Shown: positions 33,358 through 42,252, numbered from the stretch's first letter. The stretch is 64,000 bases of DNA from Oscillospiraceae bacterium (GCA_022483045.1 JAKVOA010000001.1:705750-769749), one strand, 5' to 3'. The notes: a model not told the origin generated them from the letters alone. Program-made: numbers and translations.

Positions 33358-36300
33358 ATGTTTGTTCACCTGCATCTTCATACAGAATACAGCCTGCTAG
33401 ATGGCGCCTGCCGTATTGAGCAGCTGCTGGATACGGCAAAAGCTCGCGGGGACAAAGCGGTCGCCATTACCGACCACGGTGTCATGTATGGTGCGGTGGA
33501 TTTTTACAAAGCGGCAAAAGCCCGCGGCATTAAACCGATTATCGGCTGTGAGGTCTATGTTGCCCAGCGCAGCCGCTTTGACCGTACCCGCGAACTAGAC
33601 GGCGAAAACCGCCATTTGGTTCTGCTGTGTGAAAACAATGAGGGTTACCAAAACTTGATTCAGCTAGTCAGCCGCGCATGGACCGAGGGCTTTTACAGCA
33701 AGCCGCGCATTGATTTTGAGCTTTTACAGAAATATCATACGGGAATCATCGCTCTGTCGGCCTGCTTAGCCGGCGAAATTCCGCGTGCCCTTTCTGCAAA
33801 TGACTATCCGCGCGCAAAAGAGGCCGCTCTGCGCTATGAATCCATCTTTGGAAAAGACCATTTTTACCTTGAACTGCAGGACCACGGCCTGCCGGAGCAA
33901 AAACGTGTCAATCCGGGTATTCTGCGCCTTTCCGAGGAGACCGGCATTCCGCTGGTCGTGACCAACGACTGCCATTATATCCGCAAAGAAGACAGCGAGA
34001 TGCACCATGTCCTGCTGTGTATTCAGACAAACCATACGCTTGATGAAGAGGGCGGGCTGGACTTTGGCAGCAAAGAGTTTTACTACAAAACGGAAGAAGA
34101 AATGCGCGCACTGTTTCCGCAGCACCCCGAAGCGGCCGACAACACGGTAAAGATTGCAGAGCGCTGCAATGTCACGTTTGAGTTTGGCAAAACGAAGCTG
34201 CCGCGCTTTGATACGCCGAATGGTCAGGATAATGTTGCGTACTTCCGCGAAAAATGCTATGCCGGTCTGCACCAGCACTATGGGGAACACCCTAAGCCGG
34301 AAATTACACAGCGTCTGGAGTACGAGCTGAATACGATAGAAAAAATGGGGTATGTCAATTATTATCTCATTGTGCACGATTTTGTGCGCCACGCCAAAGA
34401 GGTTGGCATTCCGGTGGGGCCGGGCCGCGGCTCCGGCGCGGGCAGCCTTGCGGCCTACTGTATCGGTATTACCGGCATTGACCCCATTCGGTATGATCTG
34501 CTGTTTGAACGCTTTTTAAATCCAGAGCGTGTCAGTATGCCTGATTTCGATATTGATTTTGCGGACGACCGCCGTCCGGAAATGATTGACTATGTTACGC
34601 AGAAATACGGTGCGGACCACGTCGCGCAGATTGTCACTTTTGGCACTATGGCTGCGCGCGGCTCTATCCGCGACGTTGGCCGTGTTATGGGCATTCCCTA
34701 TGCGGCAGTTGACAGCGTGGCAAAGCTGATTCCCACAGCTCCCGGTCAGAGCATGACCCTGCAAAAAGCGCTGGATACCGTGCCGGAACTCAGGCACCGC
34801 TATGATGAAGACCCACAGGTGCACCGCCTGTTTGATATGGCACAAAAAATAGAGGGCATGCCGCGCAATGCTTCCACCCACGCGGCGGGGGTTGTCATTA
34901 CCGACAAACCAGTGGCTGAGTACGTACCGCTTGCGAAAAACGGCGACTCGACTGTCTGCCAGTACACCATGACGACACTGGAAGAACTCGGCCTGCTAAA
35001 AATGGACTTTCTGGGGCTGCGCAACCTTTCGGTTATTCACGATGCCGAGGAAATGATTCAGAGCGGGCAGCCGAATTTTCGGGTTGCCCAGATTCCACTG
35101 GATGCACCGGAAGTCTATCAAATGCTTACAGCAGGCAATACAGATGGCGTATTTCAGTTTGAGTCAGCGGGTATGCGCAGCGTTATCATGCAGCTGCGCC
35201 CAGAGGGAATGGAGGACTTAATCGCTGTTATTTCGCTTTATCGCCCTGGTCCTATGGAATCTATCCCACGCTATATTCGCAACCGCCACCATCCCGAACT
35301 TGTCACCTATGCGCACCCGCTGCTCGAGCCGATTTTAAAGGTGACCTATGGCTGCATTGTCTATCAGGAGCAGGTCATGCAGATTTTCCGCTCGCTGGCG
35401 GGCTACAGCCTTGGCCGCGCAGATATCGTCCGCCGCGCCATGAGCAAGAAAAAGCATGCCGTAATGGAGCGCGAAAAAGAAATTTTTCTGCACGGTCTGC
35501 AGAGGGAAGACGGCACATGGGAAGTGCCCGGCTGTCTGCGCAACGGTGTAGATGAAGCAACTGCACTGAAAATTTACAGTGAAATGGAGAATTTTGCTTC
35601 GTACGCATTCAATAAATCACACGCGGCGGCGTACGCATACCTGGCGTATCAAACGGCATACTTAAAGTGTTTTTACCCGCGCCAGTATATGGCAGCGCTT
35701 ATGACAAGCGTGCTGGACAATTCGGCAAAGCTCTCTTCCTATATTGCCGAGTGCGGCCGCCTGCATATCCGCGTGCTGCCACCGGAAATCAATTCCAGTG
35801 CGGCAGAGTTTACCGTTGTCGGCAAAGATATCCGCTTTGGGCTGCTGGCTGTGCGCAACCTTGGCCGCGGCTTGATCGATTCTGTACTTGAGGAGCGCAA
35901 AACTTCCGGAAACTTCCGCTCCTTTTATGATTTCTGCAAGCGCACATTCGACCAGATGAACCGCCGCGCACTGGAAAGCCTGATTCGCTGTGGTGCACTG
36001 GACCGCCTGGGCAACAACCGCCGCGAAATGATGACGGCTGTTCCGGGTATTTTAGAGGCCCTTGGCAGCGACAAGCGGCGCAATATCGAGGGTCAAATCG
36101 GCTTTTTCGACCAGCCGGGCGGTGGGGAAGAGGATACCTTTCAAATTGATGCCATGCCGGACTACAGCCCACAGGACAAGCTGACTATGGAAAAAGAAGC
36201 GACCGGCATGTTTCTTTCCGGCCACCCGATGGCAGCCTATGCAGGGCTTTATCAAAAAATTGGCGCCGCGAAAATTGGGGATATACTGGAATGCTTTTCG

Positions 36301-36852
36301 ACACAGGGCGACAGCCGCTGGCACGACAACGACCGCATCACAATTTTAGGGATTGTTTCCGCAGTTAAAACCAAAGTGACGAAAAACAACAGCACCATGG
36401 CCTTTGTCACATTAGAAGATTTTAACGGCAGTATGGAGATTCTAATTTTCCCGCAGGCACTGGCGCGCTTTGCCCTACTACTCAATGAGGGGCGGGTGCT
36501 GTGTGCTACCGGCCGCCTGAGCGTGCGTGAGGACGAGGACCCAAAGCTTTTGTGTGACGAGATTCGCCCGGCAGAAGAGCTGCAGGAGTCCGTATCCAAA
36601 ATCGGGCAGCCTGCCGGAAAGCACGTGAAACCAGGTCTTTACCTGCGGGTAAGCAGCAAAGAGGACACCGGCTACCTGCACGCGAAAAAGTACCTCGCTG
36701 TCTTTGACGGCCGCACACAGCTGTACGTCGTCTTTCAAAAAGAAAAAGAGTTTTTCCGTGCACCTGCTTCTATGGGGGTCGATGTAAACGAAGTTTTGCT
36801 GCAGGCCCTGCGGCAGGTGCTGGGTGATGGAAATGTCGCTTATGTGAAATAA
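33358..36852 (+). CDS. dnaE: DNA polymerase III alpha subunit DnaE
   Basis: A 1164-residue C-family polymerase of the DnaE type. N-terminal PHP domain: HLHTEYSLLDGACRIEQL and ITDHGVMYGAVDFY. Catalytic palm: PGRGSGAGSLAAYCIGIT and MPDFDIDFADDRR (the metal-binding aspartates), then the fingers and helix-hairpin-helix region. An OB domain is near residues 1010-1080 (ITILGIVSAVKTKVTK). No exonuclease domain is inserted, so it is not PolC. The start is preceded by AAGAGGAGAG. In Firmicutes with PolC this enzyme extends RNA primers; whether PolC exists elsewhere cannot be seen. Confidence 0.98.
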   Translation: MFVHLHLHTEYSLLDGACRIEQLLDTAKARGDKAVAITDHGVMYGAVDFYKAAKARGIKPIIGCEVYVAQRSRFDRTRELDGENRHLVLLCENNEGYQNLIQLVSRAWTEGFYSKPRIDFELLQKYHTGIIALSACLAGEIPRALSANDYPRAKEAALRYESIFGKDHFYLELQDHGLPEQKRVNPGILRLSEETGIPLVVTNDCHYIRKEDSEMHHVLLCIQTNHTLDEEGGLDFGSKEFYYKTEEEMRALFPQHPEAADNTVKIAERCNVTFEFGKTKLPRFDTPNGQDNVAYFREKCYAGLHQHYGEHPKPEITQRLEYELNTIEKMGYVNYYLIVHDFVRHAKEVGIPVGPGRGSGAGSLAAYCIGITGIDPIRYDLLFERFLNPERVSMPDFDIDFADDRRPEMIDYVTQKYGADHVAQIVTFGTMAARGSIRDVGRVMGIPYAAVDSVAKLIPTAPGQSMTLQKALDTVPELRHRYDEDPQVHRLFDMAQKIEGMPRNASTHAAGVVITDKPVAEYVPLAKNGDSTVCQYTMTTLEELGLLKMDFLGLRNLSVIHDAEEMIQSGQPNFRVAQIPLDAPEVYQMLTAGNTDGVFQFESAGMRSVIMQLRPEGMEDLIAVISLYRPGPMESIPRYIRNRHHPELVTYAHPLLEPILKVTYGCIVYQEQVMQIFRSLAGYSLGRADIVRRAMSKKKHAVMEREKEIFLHGLQREDGTWEVPGCLRNGVDEATALKIYSEMENFASYAFNKSHAAAYAYLAYQTAYLKCFYPRQYMAALMTSVLDNSAKLSSYIAECGRLHIRVLPPEINSSAAEFTVVGKDIRFGLLAVRNLGRGLIDSVLEERKTSGNFRSFYDFCKRTFDQMNRRALESLIRCGALDRLGNNRREMMTAVPGILEALGSDKRRNIEGQIGFFDQPGGGEEDTFQIDAMPDYSPQDKLTMEKEATGMFLSGHPMAAYAGLYQKIGAAKIGDILECFSTQGDSRWHDNDRITILGIVSAVKTKVTKNNSTMAFVTLEDFNGSMEILIFPQALARFALLLNEGRVLCATGRLSVREDEDPKLLCDEIRPAEELQESVSKIGQPAGKHVKPGLYLRVSSKEDTGYLHAKKYLAVFDGRTQLYVVFQKEKEFFRAPASMGVDVNEVLLQALRQVLGDGNVAYVK

Positions 36853-36890
36853 TTTTCCATGAGTATGATATAATTGTCCATATTATTTCC

Positions 36891-36919
36891 TTGTAGTGCA
36901 TTAAAAAATAGCTTATAAT
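36891..36919 (+). promoter_or_regulatory. promoter of pfkA
   Basis: TTGTAG, 17-base spacer, TATAAT. The leader after it holds a CTGCGGG/CCCGCAG hairpin at 36936-36961 before the pfkA ribosome site. Confidence 0.65.
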
Positions 36920-36998
36920 AGAACTATATGAAGTTCTGCGGGTATTTTTGTTTCCCGCAGGCTGCCTGTAGTAAGAGGATAATTGGAGGTAATTTGAA

Positions 36999-37967
36999 AT
37001 GAGTGCAAAGTCCATTGCTGTTCTCACCAGCGGCGGCGATGCTCCTGGCATGAATGCAGCAATTCGCGCAGTAGTCCGTGCGGGTATCGCAAAAGGCTTT
37101 AGCGTACTGGGTGTGCGCCGCGGCTACAATGGCCTGCTTAACGGCGATGTATATGAAATGAATCTGCGCAGTGTATCCGATATTATCGGCCGCGGCGGCA
37201 CAATTCTATATACCGCGCGCAGCCCAGAGTTTAATACACCTGAGGGCGTAAAAAAGGCTGCAGATGTCTGCAAGAGGCTGAATGTTGTCGGTGTTGTGGT
37301 CATTGGCGGCGACGGTTCTTTCCGCGGCGCGCGCGACCTTACCAATGCAGGTGTGCCGTGCATCGGCCTGCCGGGCACCATCGACAACGATATTGCCTCC
37401 AGTGAATATACCATCGGCTTTGATACAGCAATGAATACCGCAGTCGAAATGATTGACCGCATTCGTGATACAACCGAGTCCCATGACCGCTGCAGCGTTG
37501 TCGAGGTCATGGGCCGCCACTGCGGCGACCTTGCCCTGCAGGTTGGCGTCGCGACCGGTGCAACTTCCATTTTGGTGCCTGAACTGAAGTGGGACTTCCA
37601 GACAGATATTGTCGACCGTATCCACTTTGCGCAGAAGACCGGCAAGCGCCATTTTGTCATTATGGTGGCAGAGGGCATCGGCGGCACTAATGAGATTGCA
37701 AAGAAAATACAGGAAACAACCGGCATCGAGACCCGCGCAACTATTTTGGGTCATGTGCAGCGTGGTGGTTCCCCGACTCTCCGCGACCGTGTTATCGCCA
37801 GCGCAATGGGTTACCATGCAGTAGACCTGTTGGAGAACGGCCACAGCAACCGTGTTGTTGTGCTGCGCGGCGGCAAGGTAGTTGACCTTGATATTACTGA
37901 GGCGCTGAATATGAAGCGTGTCTTTAATAAAGAACTGTATGATATTGCATTGACCATTTCCATTTAA
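36999..37967 (+). CDS. pfkA: ATP-dependent 6-phosphofructokinase
   Basis: A 322-residue glycolytic phosphofructokinase. Motifs: TSGGDAPGMNAAIRAVVR at the N-terminus, GGDGSFRGA (ATP site; Gly after GGD supports ATP rather than pyrophosphate use), LPGTIDNDIASSEYTIGFDTA with the catalytic Asp, EVMGRHCGDLAL, and HVQRGGSPTLRDRV. Length and motifs match bacterial PfkA. Own promoter and a strong terminator make it a single-gene unit. Confidence 0.98.
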   Translation: MSAKSIAVLTSGGDAPGMNAAIRAVVRAGIAKGFSVLGVRRGYNGLLNGDVYEMNLRSVSDIIGRGGTILYTARSPEFNTPEGVKKAADVCKRLNVVGVVVIGGDGSFRGARDLTNAGVPCIGLPGTIDNDIASSEYTIGFDTAMNTAVEMIDRIRDTTESHDRCSVVEVMGRHCGDLALQVGVATGATSILVPELKWDFQTDIVDRIHFAQKTGKRHFVIMVAEGIGGTNEIAKKIQETTGIETRATILGHVQRGGSPTLRDRVIASAMGYHAVDLLENGHSNRVVVLRGGKVVDLDITEALNMKRVFNKELYDIALTISI

Positions 37968-37980
37968 TTTTCTGTACAGC

Positions 37981-38020
37981 AAACGGCGCCAAAGGTATTT
38001 TGCCTTTGGCGCCGTTTTTT
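37981..38020. terminator. bidirectional terminator between pfkA and the small minus-strand genes
   Basis: A 15-pair stem (AAACGGCGCCAAAGG with its complement) with T-run on the right for pfkA; the A-run on the left serves the minus strand less well. Confidence 0.85.
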
Positions 38021-38198
38021 ACGAGAGTCCAGCCACGGTTTGCTGCATTTCTTCAAAAGAAGTTGGGTCAGCTTCACAAATCTTGTGCTGTACAGAGGTC
38101 GGCTGCGAGTAAAAATATTCATAGCTAGTGGTGTCCTGGTCGAGCAAATCAGAAAGGCACAGGTGCTGGCCTTTTCCGGGAGCAGGGGAGCTATTCAT
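38019..38198 (-). CDS. 59-residue conserved-looking small protein
   Basis: The ATG overlaps the stop of the preceding minus-strand gene (ATGAATAG), implying translational coupling. The product has a hydrophilic N-terminus and an ordered part, DTTSYEYFYSQPTSVQHKI, then SFEEMQQTVAGL. The upstream small protein has a similar C-terminal layout (a helix, then xxEMxxxV). No known domain. A longer open frame upstream exists but lacks a ribosome site. Confidence 0.65.
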   Translation of the reverse strand: MNSSPAPGKGQHLCLSDLLDQDTTSYEYFYSQPTSVQHKICEADPTSFEEMQQTVAGLS

Positions 38199-38385
38199 CT
38201 GCATCGTCTCCGATTCGCTGCACCAAAGCACGCATTTCATTTTTTGAGCCGACTTCCCGTACTTGCTGTAGTACGGCCTGCCTTTCGACAGCGGTCATAT
38301 TAGAAAAGTGCTGTGCTGCTTTGTCGTTTTCAAAAAGCGCCATGCCAAACCCCATTGGCAGTTCTCTAAGCGGTTCCACTTTCAT
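38191..38385 (-). CDS. 64-residue small protein, GFGMAL family
   Basis: Begins MKVEPLRELPMGFGMALFEN, followed by AAQHFSNMTAVERQAVLQQV and KNEMRALVQRI. I have seen the pattern of PMGFGMAL followed by FxxMTxxxRQxVL in many clostridial short proteins, so it is likely a real conserved family of unknown function. A GGAATGAGG ribosome site precedes the ATG. Coupled to the next small gene by a stop/start overlap. Confidence 0.75.
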   Translation of the reverse strand: MKVEPLRELPMGFGMALFENDKAAQHFSNMTAVERQAVLQQVREVGSKNEMRALVQRIGDDADE

Positions 38386-38528
38386 TCCTCATTCCTGCAA
38401 AAATTTTGTTTTTTCAGCTGAAACCGAGCACTTTTGCTAGTATGTGCAGCCGCGGCGGCAATATCATAGCGGCGCGCACGCCAAAATTTTCAGCTTCTGT
38501 TTTTTGCATAAAAATTTACTGTCAGATT

Positions 38529-38558
38529 GGTAGTACGCACCAAAGCGGGCATACTACC
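38529..38558. repeat. inverted repeat upstream of the 49-residue ORF
   Basis: GGTAGTA and TACTACC separated by 16 bases, 21 bases before the ORF start. Could be an operator or RNA hairpin; no known regulator matches. Confidence 0.5.
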
Positions 38559-38578
38559 TGCTGAAATGAGGTGCAGCT

Positions 38579-38728
38579 ATGTCATACGTAAATCCGAAAC
38601 TGGAAAAACAATTTGAGTCTTTGTCAATCGACCTAAAGAATGAAATCCTTGCCCGCAATGTCACCATCAACAGTATGTCCGACCTAATGGCTGTCTTGCA
38701 GCAGATTGTCGATGAGGGAAATTCGTAA
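38579..38728 (+). CDS. 49-residue small acidic protein
   Basis: ATG is preceded by GAGGTG. The product begins MSYVNPKLEKQFESLSIDL, continues KNEILARNVTINSMSDLMAV and ends LQQIVDEGNS. It is amphipathic and looks like a compact helical protein. It is followed by a terminator and sits alone between two minus-strand units. Too short for standard gene callers to be confident. The codon pattern and ribosome site argue it is real. Function unknown. Confidence 0.65.
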   Translation: MSYVNPKLEKQFESLSIDLKNEILARNVTINSMSDLMAVLQQIVDEGNS

Positions 38729-38781
38729 AAAGAGAGAATATTTCTTTCGCGAAAAAGCTTTCTAAAAACTTATAATCTCAG

Positions 38782-38818
38782 AAAAAGGCCCGCAGAAGAA
38801 TATTCTGCAGGCCTTTTT
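38782..38818. terminator. bidirectional terminator
   Basis: AAAAAGGCC-GCAGAA and TTCTGC-GGCCTTTTT stem with A-run and T-run, ending the 49-residue ORF and the FAD-oxidase gene on the other strand. Confidence 0.85.
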
Positions 38819-38841
38819 CTATATGAATTTTATCTTTTAAA

Positions 38842-40248
38842 TCAATCAAAAATATTGCCGGGGCTGAGAATGTCATTGGGGTCAAACAGGTTTTTAATGC
38901 CTTTCATCAGCTCAATCTGACGCGGCGGGAACTGCAGCGGCATGTGCTTTTTGCGGGTCTTGCCGGTGCCATGTTCCGCGGTGACGGTGCCACCGTTTTT
39001 GATAGCAGCTTTATAAATGGATTCTTTCAGCTCTTCATAGTTGTCAGGCAGTTTGCCGCCTTCGCCGAGGATAAAGTTGTGGATATTGCCGTCACCGATA
39101 TGTCCCAGGGAAACCACTTCACGGTGGTATTTATCGGCAAGGTCGTGTACTTCGTCAAAAAAGTGCGGCAGTGTTGACGGCGGCACGGCGACATCCATAA
39201 TATCGGCGACCTTGTCTTTAAACGGCACATAGGCGTTGCTGCGCACCTCAAGAATGCGGCGCTGCTCACGTTCGCCGTCGGCGACAACGCTGTCAATAGC
39301 GTGATGCTTTTCACAGATGTCGACAATCTTTTCTACATTCGAGTACAGAAGGTCTTCTGTAGGTTCTTCTACAATGAACATCAGGTCAACAGAACCCTTT
39401 GTGCAGGGCCAGGTGGTACCCAGTTGTTTGGCCGCCTTTACAGAGATGATGCGGTCCATGTATTCGATTGCCAGCGGCGTAATGCCGTCCTGCAGGATAT
39501 CTGGTACAGCAGCGGTTGCGTCGTCGTAGTTGTTGAAAGAAACCAGCAGCGTGCCGCTGAATTTGTTTTTGGCGTACAGGCGCAGCGTGACCTTAGTGAT
39601 AATGCCCAGGGTACCCTCGCTGCCAATCATCAGATTCATCAGGTCAAGCCCCATGTTGTTTTTCAGCAGCTTGCCGCCAAAAGTGACAATCTCGCCGGTA
39701 GGCAGTACGACCTCAAGAGCCTTTACATGGTTGCGCATAATGCCATGCTTTACAGCACGGGTGCCGCCGGCATTTTCAGCGACCATGCCGCCCACTTGGG
39801 CGCCCTCGTCGCCCGGGTGCACCGGGAAAAACAGCCGACCTTGTTTCTTCAGGGTTTCCATCAGCTGGCTCAGGGTAACGCCAGATTCCACAGTGATCAT
39901 CAGGTCTTTTTCGTCCAGTTCAATCACTTTATTCAGCCGCTCCAAAGAAAGGATGATGCTGGGCTGCGTGGGAATCGCGCCGGCGACCACGTTGGTTGCG
40001 CCGCCGCGTACGGTAATCGGCAGCAGAACACGGTTTGCGTACTTTACAATCTGCGAAATTTCCTCAGGCGTGGCCGGCTTTACCACTACGCAGGCAGGGT
40101 TGGCTTTGGGGCGCAGCAGGGGCTCGGTTTCGTCATAAAGATATCCGGTAGTAATATCGGGGTCGCAGGTGCAGCTGTCGGTGCCGACAATTTTCCGCAG
40201 GTCCTCTACTACCTTTTCCGGTGTGTTCGTCAGAAGTTCCGTATTCAT
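38842..40248 (-). CDS. FAD-linked 2-hydroxyacid dehydrogenase (GlcD/D-lactate dehydrogenase family)
   Basis: A 468-residue flavoenzyme. N-terminal FAD-binding type 4 domain: VVVKPATPEEISQIVKYAN, PITVRGGATNVVAGAIP, MITVESGVTLSQLMETL, HPGDEGAQVGGMVAENAGGT and GSEGTLGIITKVTLRL. The C-terminal FAD-oxidase domain contains SLGHIGDGNIHNFI and GTVTAEHGTGKTRKKHMPLQ. Such enzymes oxidize D-lactate, glycolate or other D-2-hydroxyacids, in anaerobes often with an electron-transferring flavoprotein. No etfAB is adjacent. The start MNTELLTNT has AGGAGAG upstream. It lies behind a T-box leader on the same strand, which ties its expression to an amino acid. Confidence 0.92.
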   Translation of the reverse strand: MNTELLTNTPEKVVEDLRKIVGTDSCTCDPDITTGYLYDETEPLLRPKANPACVVVKPATPEEISQIVKYANRVLLPITVRGGATNVVAGAIPTQPSIILSLERLNKVIELDEKDLMITVESGVTLSQLMETLKKQGRLFFPVHPGDEGAQVGGMVAENAGGTRAVKHGIMRNHVKALEVVLPTGEIVTFGGKLLKNNMGLDLMNLMIGSEGTLGIITKVTLRLYAKNKFSGTLLVSFNNYDDATAAVPDILQDGITPLAIEYMDRIISVKAAKQLGTTWPCTKGSVDLMFIVEEPTEDLLYSNVEKIVDICEKHHAIDSVVADGEREQRRILEVRSNAYVPFKDKVADIMDVAVPPSTLPHFFDEVHDLADKYHREVVSLGHIGDGNIHNFILGEGGKLPDNYEELKESIYKAAIKNGGTVTAEHGTGKTRKKHMPLQFPPRQIELMKGIKNLFDPNDILSPGNIFD

Positions 40249-40300
40249 TATTTTTACTCTCCTTTTTCTTACTCGATGGTCACTGGTGTAAAAAAATATA

Positions 40301-40530
40301 AAAAAAGATTACCTCTCGCATGGGGCGAGAAGTAATCCGCGGTACCACCCATATTTATCACTTGGTATGCGGGGTAACGGCCGCTGCCGGCTGGGCTTAT
40401 TAGGCACAAAGTGCTGTTTGGTCCGCAACTCGGGGGTGATCTTTTGGCTGACTCTGTCTGTGGGTTTTCATCGTTCCCACTCTCTGCTAGGCGCGGTGCA
40501 GCTTACTTTTCCCTGTCACTGTTTTTGTTG
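40301..40530 (-). promoter_or_regulatory. T-box leader upstream of the FAD-linked dehydrogenase
   Basis: On the minus strand the T-box sequence GGGTGGTACCGCGG (plus 40337-40350) is followed by a terminator whose stem is GATTAC..CTCGC with GCGAG.GTAATC and a seven-T run (40301-40337). Upstream is a stem I with AGTA on its 5' side and the GTGGGAACGATGAAAACCCAC apical hairpin. The best specifier candidate is ATC (plus 40438-40440 as GAT), isoleucine, because it is followed by A and allows a GGG/CCC closing stem; AAG (lysine) is an alternative. T-box identity is secure, specificity is not. Confidence 0.92.
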
Positions 40531-40546
40531 TTTTTAATTTGGCACA

Positions 40547-40576
40547 ATTATATAGCAGAGATCTTTTCGTTGTCAA
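40547..40576 (-). promoter_or_regulatory. promoter of the T-box transcript
   Basis: On the minus strand TTGACA, 18-base spacer, TATAAT, placed just upstream of the T-box stem I. Near consensus sigma-A. Confidence 0.85.
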
Positions 40577-40812
40577 TGTGATAAAGCAACAAAATAAATA
40601 TTTTGTATGAAGCACTATAATTTTTAGATAATTTTGAATAAATTAGTACTTTATTTTCAACTAAAAACTTTTTCTGCTTTTATTCGCCAAAGAAAGGCAG
40701 GACCATTTCGCAGCCCTGCGACTGCTAAGAAAGGCTGCAGATACGTAAAAACTGATACAAAAAAATAGAAATGAACTTTCAAATTTTTTGTTTTACTTTT
40801 CTTCATATTTCC

Positions 40813-40842
40813 TTGACTATACCCCGCAAAGTATGCAATAAT
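40813..40842 (+). promoter_or_regulatory. possible promoter of the SGNH gene cluster
   Basis: TTGACT, 18-base spacer, AATAAT, about 130 bases before the first gene. The remaining bases from 40577 to 40973 are AT-rich with no gene seen. Confidence 0.4.
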
Positions 40843-40973
40843 AATTTAGCAACAGTGCTTTTTCGACAAAAAGCACTGGACTTTCGTTTGCTTAAAAATA
40901 AATTTCTGAATTTCTGCAAAAATGGGCAGAAATTTCAGTTTGCTTTGTATGTAGAAAGAATGATAGTTACAAA

Positions 40974-41765
40974 ATGAAAAAAGGAACAGTACACAGTACG
41001 CGCGCCTGGGTCATTTTGGTGGCTGTTTTGGCAGTGATTGTTTTCCTTTTGTCGGTTGTTATCAGCCGCAGTGTCCTGCAGAAACAGGAGGCGGCCCGCA
41101 AGGTCTCCGCCGGTGTGTCACACTTGCAGCAGATGGAAAAAACAAACACTGCCGGGGTTGAGTCACAGGTGGCAAATATGCACCAGACAGAAGAAGTGGG
41201 AAAGCTGACGACAGGCACGGGCTCTATCTGGAAGCAGTTTCGTGACTACGCCATTTTGGGGGATTCGCGTGCGGTCGATTTTTCACAGGACGGTTTTTTG
41301 GAGAGCAGCCGTGTCTTGGCGAAAATTGGGGTGCCGATTACCGATGTCAAAAACCATTTGGCAGCTCTGAAAGCGCTCAATCCTGCGCGTGTCTTTTTGA
41401 TTTACGGGTTAAATGACATTGAGTCCGGCAACTGGAATACAACACAGGCCTACAATGAGGAACTCGGCAAAACCGTGTCGAGTATTAAGCAGGCATGCCC
41501 ACGAGCAACAGTTTATGTAAACTCTATTCTGTTGGTGCAAGATCCGGCCTACCGGGAATCCAAGACCTATTACCGTATTCCAGAGTACAATGCCGCGATG
41601 AAGACCTACTGTGCTCAAAATAAAATTCCATATATCGACAATGACGCTGTCTGCAAAGCACACACCGACCAGTTTGAGCCGGACGGCATTCATTATAAAC
41701 AGGGATTTTACGAGTATTGGGCGAAAAATATAATAACAGAGGTCATAAAAAATGAAAAAAGCTGA
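40974..41765 (+). CDS. membrane-anchored SGNH/GDSL hydrolase
   Basis: A 263-residue protein with one N-terminal transmembrane anchor (ILVAVLAVIVFLLSVVI) and an extracytoplasmic SGNH domain. Block I is AILGDSRAVDF (catalytic Ser), block III YGLNDIESGNW (Asn), and the terminal dyad DGIHY (Asp and His). It is the first gene of a four-gene run with an MBOAT acyltransferase and a DHHW protein, so it may transfer or remove acyl groups on a surface glycan. Overlaps the next gene by 14 bases. The glycan is unknown. Confidence 0.88.
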   Translation: MKKGTVHSTRAWVILVAVLAVIVFLLSVVISRSVLQKQEAARKVSAGVSHLQQMEKTNTAGVESQVANMHQTEEVGKLTTGTGSIWKQFRDYAILGDSRAVDFSQDGFLESSRVLAKIGVPITDVKNHLAALKALNPARVFLIYGLNDIESGNWNTTQAYNEELGKTVSSIKQACPRATVYVNSILLVQDPAYRESKTYYRIPEYNAAMKTYCAQNKIPYIDNDAVCKAHTDQFEPDGIHYKQGFYEYWAKNIITEVIKNEKS

Positions 41766-42237
41766 GCATTATGGAATCCCCGCGGCCATGGCGGTGTGTG
41801 TTGCTGTTTTGCTTGTCTTTTTGTTTGCCATACAGCGTTCTGGTAAGGTAAGCGGTGCGGCTGTAAAGACTGTTTCCGCGGCGGTCACAGCCGTAACAGA
41901 CCAGTCACAGATGAAGCAGGGGAACAACAGCATGGTCAAGCGGCTTTACGGGCTCGACCCGAATGAGTACGAGGGCGTTTCGCTGTATTACCCGTCTTCA
42001 GCGGCTGCGGCAAATGAAGTCCTTGTTGTCAAGCTGAAAGACGTAAAACAACAGGAGGGTGTGAAGGCCGCTGTTGAGGCGCGGCGTGATTCCCAAACTA
42101 AAAATTTTAACGGCTACGGCGTTGGGCAGTACGAAATGCTCAAAGCCAGTGTGCTGGATGTTTCCGGAAATTACGTATTGTACGTTGTAAGCAAAAATCC
42201 AAAAGAGGCTGATGCTGCCTTTCAAAAAGCACTGTAG
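41752..42237 (+). CDS. DUF4358-family secreted protein
   Basis: A 161-residue protein with an N-terminal hydrophobic signal/anchor (GIPAAMAVCVAVLLVFLFAI) and a DUF4358-like domain: MVKRLYGLDPNEYEGVSLYYP, NEVLVVKLKD and YGVGQYEMLKASVLDVSGNY. The domain is of unknown function and typically accompanies SGNH, MBOAT and DHHW genes in clostridia. It overlaps the SGNH gene and precedes the MBOAT gene by 15 bases. No catalytic motif is visible. Confidence 0.82.
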   Translation: MKKAEHYGIPAAMAVCVAVLLVFLFAIQRSGKVSGAAVKTVSAAVTAVTDQSQMKQGNNSMVKRLYGLDPNEYEGVSLYYPSSAAAANEVLVVKLKDVKQQEGVKAAVEARRDSQTKNFNGYGVGQYEMLKASVLDVSGNYVLYVVSKNPKEADAAFQKAL

Positions 42238-42252
42238 GGGGCAGAGTAAATC

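Noticed and set aside
38529-38558. A CRISPR-like or mobile inverted repeat
   Set aside because: Only one short inverted repeat is present with no direct repeats, no spacers and no transposase nearby.
39301-40335. A 344-codon plus-strand open frame opposite the FAD-linked dehydrogenase
   Set aside because: Shadow of a conserved gene on the other strand, and it runs into the T-box region.
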